A stretch of DNA of 64,000 bases from Novosphingobium sp. Lineage in GTDB: Bacteria > Pseudomonadota > Alphaproteobacteria > Sphingomonadales > Sphingomonadaceae. Below are positions 1-6,422 of this stretch, piece after piece. Position numbers and translations under genes: made by a program. The notes beneath the pieces were generated by a model. It did no database searches. It saw nothing but the letters and a program-made list of their open reading frames with translations, and had not been told where the DNA came from. The stretch spans positions 168,043 to 232,042 of the forward strand of contig JAGHZR010000018.1 of NCBI GenBank assembly GCA_017745295.1. Reading direction: 5' to 3'. Numbering within the stretch: the stretch's first letter is position 1; each line of letters begins with the position of its first letter.

Positions 1-384
1 ACCCGTTGGCGCGCGCGCGTGGCCGAACTGGCGGCCAAGTACGACATCAGCCCGGCGCTGTTCGAAGCGGTCGTCTGGCAGGAGAGCCGCTGGAACGAGG
101 CGGCTCGCTCGCCGGTCGGCGCGCGCGGGCTGGCCCAGCTCATGCCGGGCACGGCGGCGCAGATGGGGGTGAACCCCGGCGATCCCACGGCCAATCTCGA
201 AGGCGGCGCGCGCTACTTGCGCATGCAGCTCGATGCCTTCGGCGGCGATATCGAGAAGGCGCTGGCGGCCTACAATGCGGGGCCCGGCCGCGTGCAGAAG
301 GCGGGCGGCATTCCCCGCATCCGCGAGACCCAGGCTTATGTCGCTTCGATCATGGCTAGGCTGACGGACCCGGTAAGGCGCTGA
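1..384 (+). CDS. Lytic transglycosylase, SLT domain (5' truncated by window edge)
   Basis: The reading frame is open from the first base, so the N-terminus and any signal peptide lie outside the window. The visible 127 residues are a typical SLT/lysozyme-like domain. They contain the catalytic-glutamate motif WQESRWN, then GARGLAQLMPGTA, and the late motif ALAAYNAGPGRV. Family members cleave the glycan strand of peptidoglycan in the periplasm to give 1,6-anhydro-muramyl ends. The protein ends shortly after the domain, so no C-terminal LysM or SPOR module is present. It converges on galU across a gap holding an inverted repeat. The family call is secure; the exact Slt/Mlt class cannot be decided from this part. 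Confidence 0.9.
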   Translation, partial: TRWRARVAELAAKYDISPALFEAVVWQESRWNEAARSPVGARGLAQLMPGTAAQMGVNPGDPTANLEGGARYLRMQLDAFGGDIEKALAAYNAGPGRVQKAGGIPRIRETQAYVASIMARLTDPVRR

Positions 385-414
385 GTCTTTCCGGGCCTTC
401 GTGCTTGACCGAGG

Positions 415-517
415 GGCCTTCGACAAGCTCAGGCTGAGCGGGGTTGAGCGCTTTCAGGCCGTAACCGCTATGCCCCCAATACAACCAACACCCGCTCACC
501 TGAGCCTGTCGAAGGGT
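415..517. repeat. Inverted repeat, family C copy 1
   Basis: The arm CTTCGACAAGCTCAGG near 418 recurs inverted as CCTGAGCCTGTCGAAG near 499-514, separated by about 65 bp of spacer. Related arms occur at 14841-14959 and as a half copy at 39314. It sits between the convergent transglycosylase and galU genes. Confidence 0.75.
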
Positions 518-537
518 CACCGCCACCGTTCGCCAAG

Positions 538-568
538 AAAAAAGCGCGCCCCGAACGGAGCGCGCTTT
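538..568 (-). terminator. Intrinsic terminator of galU
   Basis: On the minus strand a 9-bp stem (AAAGCGCGC / GCGCGCTTT) with a 10-nt loop is followed by a run of T residues. It lies 26 bp past the galU stop codon. Confidence 0.8.
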
Positions 569-593
569 CCTCAGATCCAATTTCCGGAAAATC

Positions 594-1475
594 TCAGCCG
601 AGCAGCTTCTTCGCAATGGTGCGCACTTCCCCGCCCATGTCCGGACGGTCGAGGGCGATCGCGAGCGTCGCTTCGACGAAACCGACCTTCGAACCGCAGT
701 CGAAGCGCTGGCCCGCGAACGTCACCGCATGGAACGGCTGCTGGCCGATCAGCTTGGCCATCGAATCGGTCAGCTGGATCTCGCCGCCCGCGCCCTTGCC
801 CTGGTTGGCGAGCAGGCCCATGATCTCGGGCTGGAGGATGTAGCGGCCCGAGACGATCTTGTTCGAGGGGGCATCGGCCATCTTCGGCTTTTCGACCAGA
901 CCCTTCACTTCGGTCAGCGCACCGTTCACCGCACCCGGCGCGATGACGCCGTAGCTGGAGACTTCCTCCATCGGCACTTCGAGCACCGAGACGAGATTGC
1001 CGCCCACGTCGTTGTAGGCATCGACCATCTGCTTCATGCAGCCGGGCGAGCCGTACATCAGTTCGTCGGGCAGGAAGATCGCGAAAGGCTCGTCGCCGAT
1101 GACGGCGCGGGCGCACCACACGGCATGGCCGAGGCCGAGCGGCACCTGCTGGCGCACGGTGACGAGATTGCCCGGCTGGATGCGGGTCGGCTCCAGCGGA
1201 TCGAGCGACTTGCCGCGCGCGGACATCGTCGCTTCCAGTTCGTAGGCCGTATCGAAGTGCTCGACGATCGCGGTCTTGCCGCGGCCGGTGACGAAGACGA
1301 ATTCCTCGATCCCTGCCTCGCGCGCCTCATCGACCGCGTATTGAATCAGCGGCCGGTCGACGACGGGAAGAAGTTCCTTCGGAATTGCCTTGGTGGCGGG
1401 AAGAAAGCGGGTTCCGAGTCCTGCGACCGGAAATACGGCTTTTCGGACGGGCTTTTTGAACTGGGTTGCAGACAT
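594..1475 (-). CDS. galU: UTP--glucose-1-phosphate uridylyltransferase
   Basis: GalU converts UTP and glucose-1-phosphate to UDP-glucose, the sugar donor for exopolysaccharide, LPS and osmoprotectant synthesis in the cytoplasm. The 293-residue protein has the usual length. It opens with the nucleotide-binding motif FPVAGLGTRFLPATKAIPKE (about residues 16-35), followed by VDRPLIQYAVDEA. Later motifs include EKP in the middle and GSKVGFVEATLA near the C-terminus. It is transcribed divergently from murA across a 149-bp shared promoter region and ends in its own intrinsic terminator. Start ATG at 1475. Confidence 0.96.
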   Translation of the reverse strand: MSATQFKKPVRKAVFPVAGLGTRFLPATKAIPKELLPVVDRPLIQYAVDEAREAGIEEFVFVTGRGKTAIVEHFDTAYELEATMSARGKSLDPLEPTRIQPGNLVTVRQQVPLGLGHAVWCARAVIGDEPFAIFLPDELMYGSPGCMKQMVDAYNDVGGNLVSVLEVPMEEVSSYGVIAPGAVNGALTEVKGLVEKPKMADAPSNKIVSGRYILQPEIMGLLANQGKGAGGEIQLTDSMAKLIGQQPFHAVTFAGQRFDCGSKVGFVEATLAIALDRPDMGGEVRTIAKKLLG

Positions 1476-1624
1476 GGTTAACGGTCTGGCTCCATTTGGT
1501 TACGGTGCGGTTAAAGCTGGACTTATTTCGTATAAGACCTGCTTCGCAGACGCAGCGCAACAGTCCATCCGTGTTTCTCCGAGGTGTGCTTGCTGCGCGG
1601 CCAAATCCCGCTAAATAGCGGCCC

Positions 1625-2908
1625 ATGGACAAGATCATCATCCAAGGCGGCAAGCGCCTCTCCGGCACCATCCCCGTTTCCGGCGCGAAGAACGCCGCAT
1701 TGACGCTGCTGCCTTGTGCCCTGCTGACCGAAGAACCGCTGACTTTGCGCAATCTGCCGCGCCTGGCGGACATCGACGGTTTCCAGCATCTGATGAACCA
1801 GTTCGGCATCTCGACGATGATCGCGGGCAGCCGTCCCGAAGACTTCGGCCGGGTGATGACGCTTCAGGCGACTCGCATTACCAGTTCGGTCGCGCCTTAC
1901 GATCTGGTGCGCAAGATGCGCGCCTCGATCCTGGTGCTCGGCCCGATGCTGGCGCGCATGGGCGAGGCGACCGTGTCGCTGCCCGGCGGCTGCGCGATCG
2001 GCAACCGCCCGATCGACCTGCATCTCAAGGCCCTCGAAGCGCTCGGCGCCCAGATCGAGATGGCGGCGGGCTACGTCCGCGCCATCGCGCCCGACGGGGG
2101 CCTGCCGGGCGGTCGCTATTCCTTCCCGGTGGTCTCGGTCGGCGCGACCGAGAACGCGCTGATGGCGGCGGTGCTCTGCACCGGCAAGTCCACCCTGCAC
2201 AATGCCGCGCGCGAACCGGAGATCGTCGACCTCTGCAACCTGCTGGTCGCCATGGGCGCGCAGATCGAGGGCATCGGCACTTCGGACCTCACCATCCACG
2301 GTGTGAACCGCCTGCACGGTGCGACCTACATGGTCATGCCGGACCGTATCGAAGCCGGTTCCTACGCCTGCGCTGCCGCCATCACCGGCGGTGAAGTCAC
2401 CCTGAAGGGTGCGAAGATCGAGGACATGGAGGCCACCGTGCAGGCGCTGCGCGATGCCGGCGTCCATGTCGAGCCGACCGCCGAGGGCCTTCACGTCGCC
2501 GCCGATGGCCCGCTGAAGCCGGTCACGCTGTCGACCGCGCCTTATCCGGGGTTCGCGACCGACATGCAGGCCCAGCTCATGGCGCTGCTCTGCCGCGCCG
2601 AGGGGTCGAGCGTGCTGACCGAGACGATCTTCGAGAACCGCTACATGCACGTTCCCGAACTCAATCGCATGGGCGCGCATATCGAGACCAAGGGCCGCAC
2701 CGCCGTAGTCCACGGCGTGCAGAAGCTGACCGGCGCCGAAGTCATGGCGACCGACCTGCGCGCCTCGATGAGCCTCGTCATCGCCGGTCTGGCGGCAGAG
2801 GGCGAAACGCAGGTTCACCGCCTCTACCACCTCGATCGCGGCTACGAGCGGCTTGAGGAAAAGCTGGCGCTCGTCGGCGCGCAGATCGAACGGGTCGGCG
2901 GCGAGTAA
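1625..2908 (+). CDS. murA: UDP-N-acetylglucosamine 1-carboxyvinyltransferase
   Basis: MurA transfers enolpyruvyl from PEP to UDP-GlcNAc, the first committed step of peptidoglycan synthesis. The 427-residue protein matches family length. It begins MDKIIIQGGKRLSGTIPVSGAKNAAL, here noted as the substrate-binding N-terminus with the GAKNA motif near residue 20. The catalytic cysteine lies in PGGCAIGNRP near residue 122, so the enzyme has Cys rather than the fosfomycin-resistant Asp variant. The C-terminal DLRASMSLVIAGLAA motif is present. It is divergent from galU; a small gene follows 59 bp downstream. Confidence 0.97.
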   Translation: MDKIIIQGGKRLSGTIPVSGAKNAALTLLPCALLTEEPLTLRNLPRLADIDGFQHLMNQFGISTMIAGSRPEDFGRVMTLQATRITSSVAPYDLVRKMRASILVLGPMLARMGEATVSLPGGCAIGNRPIDLHLKALEALGAQIEMAAGYVRAIAPDGGLPGGRYSFPVVSVGATENALMAAVLCTGKSTLHNAAREPEIVDLCNLLVAMGAQIEGIGTSDLTIHGVNRLHGATYMVMPDRIEAGSYACAAAITGGEVTLKGAKIEDMEATVQALRDAGVHVEPTAEGLHVAADGPLKPVTLSTAPYPGFATDMQAQLMALLCRAEGSSVLTETIFENRYMHVPELNRMGAHIETKGRTAVVHGVQKLTGAEVMATDLRASMSLVIAGLAAEGETQVHRLYHLDRGYERLEEKLALVGAQIERVGGE

Positions 2909-2967
2909 GGCAACCGATCGCTCCCGCGGTGCGTTGCTCCCTCGAAACCCCGAGAGGAGTAACGACC

Positions 2968-3189
2968 ATGGGCTTGATCAAGTTGGCGGCAGCCGGTGCC
3001 ATCGGCTACGCACTCTACAAGTACGCCAATCGCGCCAGCGAAGAAGCGGCGACTGCGGGTGGTCCGGATAGTTATCCGATTCGCGATGCTGGCCCCGAAA
3101 ACATGAAAAACCAACCGCCGCGTTGGTCCAAGACCGACGAGGCGATCGATGAGAGCTTCCCGGCCAGCGATCCGCCTTCGACGTACTGA
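2968..3189 (+). CDS. Small conserved protein with C-terminal DESFPASDPPS motif
   Basis: 73-residue protein. I start it at ATG 2968 because GAGGAG lies 9 bp upstream; an earlier in-frame ATG at 2929 lacks this. Residues 3-16 form a short hydrophobic glycine/alanine-rich stretch (LIKLAAAGAIGYAL), possibly a single membrane-associated helix. The acidic C-terminus carries DEAIDESFPASDPPSTY, a tail I recognise from many small alphaproteobacterial proteins. Its function is unknown. It follows murA by 59 bp and may be cotranscribed with it. Confidence 0.75.
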   Translation: MGLIKLAAAGAIGYALYKYANRASEEAATAGGPDSYPIRDAGPENMKNQPPRWSKTDEAIDESFPASDPPSTY

Positions 3190-3217
3190 TATCCTGCGCG
3201 GCATGGCCGTGTATTCG

Positions 3218-3246
3218 AGAGGCGGGACCGCAAGGTTTCCGCCTCT
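3218..3246. terminator. Hairpin between convergent genes
   Basis: Stem AGAGGCGG / CCGCCTCT, 8 bp with a 13-nt loop. It lies between the stop codons of the 73-residue gene (plus) and the RHH gene (minus). No U-tract follows on either strand, so a terminator role is only plausible. Confidence 0.45.
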
Positions 3247-3254
3247 TGCCGTTG

Positions 3255-3485
3255 TCACCTCCGTGCCGCGACCAGCCAGACCCGGATCGCGCTGGCGAGA
3301 CCGGGCGGAGTGTCCGCCTCCAGCCGTTCGGCATCGATCCGGGCGACCAGTGCGTTGATGGGCACGCCTTCGCGTGCCGCAACTTGCCGCAGCACGTCCC
3401 AGAACAGCGGTTCGAGACTGATGGAAGTCTTGTGTCCCGCGATCTCGATCGAGCGCTTGACCGGCGGATGGTAGATCGGGGTCAT
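3255..3485 (-). CDS. Ribbon-helix-helix domain protein (RHH_4-like)
   Basis: 76-residue protein. The core KRSIEIAGHKTSISLEPLFWDVLRQVA (about residues 10-35) has the beta-strand plus two-helix layout of the RHH_4 family, followed by INALVARIDAERLE and a conserved SAIRVWLV tail. Such proteins are usually dimeric DNA-binding regulators, but the target of this subgroup is not known. There is no toxin gene beside it, so it is not evidently an antitoxin. Upstream, 95 bp separate it from the divergent YnfA-family gene. Confidence 0.75.
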   Translation of the reverse strand: MTPIYHPPVKRSIEIAGHKTSISLEPLFWDVLRQVAAREGVPINALVARIDAERLEADTPPGLASAIRVWLVAARR

Positions 3486-3580
3486 GGGGCCTGCCTAGCA
3501 GGGGGAGGCTCCCGCTTCCACTTCCGCGAGGTCGGCATGAATTACGGGACACGGCTGCCCCTGATTGCTATCGAGCGGAA

Positions 3581-3907
3581 ATGCAGGGGATCATCATCTA
3601 CATCGGCGCCGCACTCGCCGAAATCGGCGGTTGTTTCGCGTTCTGGGCCTGGCTGCGGATGGGCAAGTCGGCGCTCTGGCTCATCCCCGGATGCGCATCG
3701 CTGGTGCTGTTCGCCTGGCTGCTCACGCTGGTCGACAGCAGCAACGCCGGGCGCGCTTACGCGGCTTACGGCGGCGTCTACATCACCTCGGCGCTGCTGT
3801 GGCTGTGGATCGCCGAGGGCGTCCGTCCGGACCGCTGGGATCTTGGCGGTGCGACGATCTGCCTTATCGGCGCGGCGGTGATCCTGTTCGGCCCGCATCG
3901 CGCCTGA
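3581..3907 (+). CDS. YnfA/UPF0060 family inner-membrane protein
   Basis: 108 residues with four predicted membrane helices (about residues 4-22, 30-50, 60-78, 86-104). The motifs AEIGGCFAFWAWLRMGKS and AAYGGVYITSALLWLW identify the UPF0060/YnfA family, whose fold resembles small multidrug resistance transporters. Physiological substrates are not established. Length is standard for the family. It converges on phaB across a strong hairpin. Confidence 0.9.
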   Translation: MQGIIIYIGAALAEIGGCFAFWAWLRMGKSALWLIPGCASLVLFAWLLTLVDSSNAGRAYAAYGGVYITSALLWLWIAEGVRPDRWDLGGATICLIGAAVILFGPHRA

Positions 3908-3917
3908 AAGCTAAGAT

Positions 3918-3945
3918 GGAGGACCGGCGGTCGCGCCGGTCCTCC
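3918..3945. terminator. Hairpin between convergent ynfA-like gene and phaB
   Basis: A GC-rich stem (GGAGGACCGGC / GCCGGTCCTCC, 11 bp, 6-nt loop) ends 9 bp before the phaB stop and starts 11 bp after the upstream stop. It could serve both strands. There is no clear U-tract. Confidence 0.6.
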
Positions 3946-3953
3946 AAACCCGG

Positions 3954-4676
3954 TCAATACATGTGCTGGCCGCCGTTGATGCTCAGCGTCGAGCCGGTCA
4001 CGAACGCGGCGTTCTCCGAGCAGAGGAAGGCGCAGCCGCGGGCGATCTCGTAAGCGCTGCCGAGACGGCCAACCGGGATCTTGGCGACGATCTTCTCCAG
4101 CACCGGCGGGGGGACCGCCGCGACCATGTCGGTATCGATGTAGCCCGGCGCGATGGCATTGACAGTGACGCCGTACTTGGCGCCTTCCTGGGCCAGGGCC
4201 TTGGTGAAGCCGTGGATGCCGGACTTGGCGGCGGCGTAGTTCACCTGGCCGTACTGTCCGGCCTGGCCGTTGATCGAGCCGATGTTGACGATGCGGCCCC
4301 AGCCGCGATCGCGCATGCCGGAGAACGTGGCCTTCGCCATGTTGAAGCAGCCGCCGAGGTTGATGCGCATCACCTCGTTCCAGTCGTCGAAGGTCATCTT
4401 GTGAAGCACGCCGTCGCGCGTGATGCCGGCGTTGTTGATAACGATATCGACCGGGCCGACTTCCTCGGTCACCCGCGCCACGCCCGCGAGCGTGGCTTCA
4501 TGGTCGCCGACGTCCCATTTATAGGCGGCAATGCCGGTCTTCTCCGTAAATGCCTTGGCCTTTTCTTCATTACCTGCATAATTTGCAACTACAGTGTGGC
4601 CCCGTTCCTGGAGAGCCAATGAAACGGCCTCTCCAATACCCCTGGTTCCACCGGTAACGATTGCAACGCGCGCCAT
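3954..4676 (-). CDS. phaB: Acetoacetyl-CoA reductase (NADPH), SDR family
   Basis: PhaB reduces acetoacetyl-CoA to (R)-3-hydroxybutyryl-CoA for polyhydroxybutyrate synthesis. The 240-residue protein has the SDR cofactor motif TGGTRGIGEA near residues 8-17 and the NNAG motif. The catalytic Ser-Tyr-Lys set is seen in NIGSINGQAGQYGQVNYAAAK, quoted here as S, Y and K in the usual SDR spacing. The C-terminus VTGSTLSINGGQHMY is typical of PhaB rather than FabG. No phaA or phaC is adjacent, so the rest of the pathway lies elsewhere. Confidence 0.9.
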   Translation of the reverse strand: MARVAIVTGGTRGIGEAVSLALQERGHTVVANYAGNEEKAKAFTEKTGIAAYKWDVGDHEATLAGVARVTEEVGPVDIVINNAGITRDGVLHKMTFDDWNEVMRINLGGCFNMAKATFSGMRDRGWGRIVNIGSINGQAGQYGQVNYAAAKSGIHGFTKALAQEGAKYGVTVNAIAPGYIDTDMVAAVPPPVLEKIVAKIPVGRLGSAYEIARGCAFLCSENAAFVTGSTLSINGGQHMY

Positions 4677-4812
4677 ATCAAGCCTTTCGCTTAGTGAGCA
4701 TCCACCAAGCGCAGGCTAGGAAATGCATTGGGGCGGGGCAAGCGATGCCTTGGGGCGATGACGGTTATTTAAGCCGAAATGATTGATAGAAATGCACTTG
4801 TGGTTGCAAAAA

Positions 4813-5541
4813 TCAGAACTTGAACTGGGTTCCTACGTAGACGGCCTGGCTGTCCTGCCGTCCGTCCGTCAGCGGCATCAGGCGCTCGCGGTCCTGCGAG
4901 TAGCGCAGGCCCGCGGTGAGATCGAGATTGTTGGTCACGCGATAGGAGCCGCCCAGATCGACCTCGCCCGCGTCGCCCGCGAAAGTATGGGGCGCCCGGC
5001 CCGGCGCACGCTTCTCGTCGATGGAGAGGCGGGTGGTGAAGCGCGGCTCTTTCTGCTCGGCGCTGCCCGCCTGGAGGCTGAACTTCTTCAGTTCCGGCGC
5101 GTCGGCAATGCCGCGTGCCGTGGCGGGCGCCGTGGCGGCGGCAATGTCCGGGGCGAAGTTCTGATAGCCGCGCGCCACGCCGAGGTTGAATGCGGTCGGC
5201 GCGATCTTCAAGCCCCCGATGCCGGCCATGTCGTTGCGCGCGATCGGGGTGCGGTTGCGCACGATGATCGCCTGCGCCGCTTCGCGGTCGATGCGGACGG
5301 CCACGGTAACGGCCCGGTCGCGCCGGGCGGTGGGACCGGCGGGCGTGAAGGGGAAGTTCTCGCCGTCGCCCAGCGATCGCATCGCGATCGCGCGCGACAG
5401 ATTTTCGGGAGAGGTCTCGGGATCGAGCGCACCGAAGGAGCGCGAGGAAGACTCGGCCTTGAACGTGGTGGTAAAGGCCAGCACGGCGCTGGGCAGGGCA
5501 AGCACGACCACGCAGCAGGTCAGCATCATGCCGGTCCTCAT
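4813..5541 (-). CDS. Putative secreted or outer-membrane protein, unknown function
   Basis: 242 residues from ATG 5541, chosen because AAAGG lies just upstream and the resulting N-terminus is a good signal peptide (MRTGMMLTCCVVVLALPSAVLA). An in-frame ATG at 5607 would add 22 polar residues before it. The middle is alanine-rich without a recognised domain. The last 50 residues alternate polar and hydrophobic residues (GSYRVTNNLDLTAGLRYS, AVYVGTQFKF) and end in Phe, as outer-membrane beta-strands do. It looks like a protein with only a few C-terminal beta-strands. I do not recognise a family. Confidence 0.65.
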   Translation of the reverse strand: MRTGMMLTCCVVVLALPSAVLAFTTTFKAESSSRSFGALDPETSPENLSRAIAMRSLGDGENFPFTPAGPTARRDRAVTVAVRIDREAAQAIIVRNRTPIARNDMAGIGGLKIAPTAFNLGVARGYQNFAPDIAAATAPATARGIADAPELKKFSLQAGSAEQKEPRFTTRLSIDEKRAPGRAPHTFAGDAGEVDLGGSYRVTNNLDLTAGLRYSQDRERLMPLTDGRQDSQAVYVGTQFKF

Positions 5542-5816
5542 GCCGCCTTTCGAGATGCCCCGATTCGAGAGGGCATCATCCTGTGGGGCTGCACTTTCCC
5601 TAATCATCGTCAGCTTCCGTCATTACCCAGTCTCGGGGGCCCTGGCATCGACCTGCCAAACAGGCCCACCATCCTCGTCCGACGAGCTTAACACAGGATG
5701 ATCGCCGGGGGGAGGGGCACCGGGAGGGCATCGGCATTCGTGCGCGGAAGCGCCGCTGCCCGTTCAGCAAGCGTTTAGCCCTGCCTCGCTTATGGCGGCA
5801 AGCTGATGAAGCCGCA

Positions 5817-5844
5817 CTTGCCGCCCCGGCAGTGGCGGCTATAG
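5817..5844 (+). promoter_or_regulatory. Candidate sigma-70 promoter for the DUF3576 gene
   Basis: CTTGCC (-35, 5817-5822) and CTATAG (-10, 5839-5844) with a 16-bp spacer lie about 65 bp before ATG 5910. The rest of the 368-bp gap 5542-5909 between the two divergent genes shows no ORF or repeat that I can support. Confidence 0.45.
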
Positions 5845-5909
5845 AGGCGTTTCACGGCAGGCGCGCGGGAAGTCCGGCGCCTTCGCCAAGACAGGAACTG
5901 GGAATTACG

Positions 5910-6377
5910 ATGACAGGCAGCACCCATACCGGCCTTCTCTCCGCTCGATCGCTGGCAACCGCAGGCTTCTGCGCCGTGGCGGCGCTTGCGTTGGCCGGTT
6001 GCGGCGGTGGCCGCAAGCAGGTGCAGTCCTCGATCGCGCCTTCGGCGGTGACGACCATCGGCGTGAACAGCTACCTCTGGCGCGCCAGCCTCGATTCGCT
6101 CTCGTTCATGCCGCTGCTCCAGTCGGACAGCGCCGGCGGCGTCATCGTCACCGACTGGTACGTCAATCCCAAGCAGCCGGGCGAGCGCGTCAAGGTCACG
6201 GTGATGATCCTCGACAAGGACCTGCGCGCCGATGCCCTGCGCGTGACCGCGCAGCGCGAAGTCTCGACCGGCGGCGCCTGGACGGCGGCGCCGGTGCAGG
6301 CCGCGACCGTGCAGAAGCTGGAGGACATCATCCTCACCCGCGCCCGCGATCTTCGCCGCGATTCGATCGGCGGCTGA
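5910..6377 (+). CDS. DUF3576 family lipoprotein
   Basis: 155 residues from ATG 5910. The N-terminus has a hydrophobic signal segment ending in a lipobox LALAGC near residues 25-30, so the mature protein should be lipid-anchored. The body (TTIGVNSYLWRASLDSLSFMPL, read as two shorter blocks VNSYLWRASLD and SFMPLLQSD, then VTDWYVNP) is typical of DUF3576, an alphaproteobacterial family of unknown function. It is next to leuS and lptE, an arrangement I recognise from other alphaproteobacteria and consistent with an envelope role. An upstream in-frame ATG at 5832 is less likely because the lipobox would be too far from the start. Confidence 0.85.
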   Translation: MTGSTHTGLLSARSLATAGFCAVAALALAGCGGGRKQVQSSIAPSAVTTIGVNSYLWRASLDSLSFMPLLQSDSAGGVIVTDWYVNPKQPGERVKVTVMILDKDLRADALRVTAQREVSTGGAWTAAPVQAATVQKLEDIILTRARDLRRDSIGG

Positions 6378-6422
6378 TTTTCAATTTCGCGGGCGATCCG
6401 ACCCGCAGGAGACTAGATTAAG

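Noticed and set aside
3255..3485. Antitoxin of a toxin-antitoxin pair
   Set aside because: The RHH fold fits, but no small toxin-like gene is adjacent; the neighbours are a membrane protein and a DESFPASDPPS protein.
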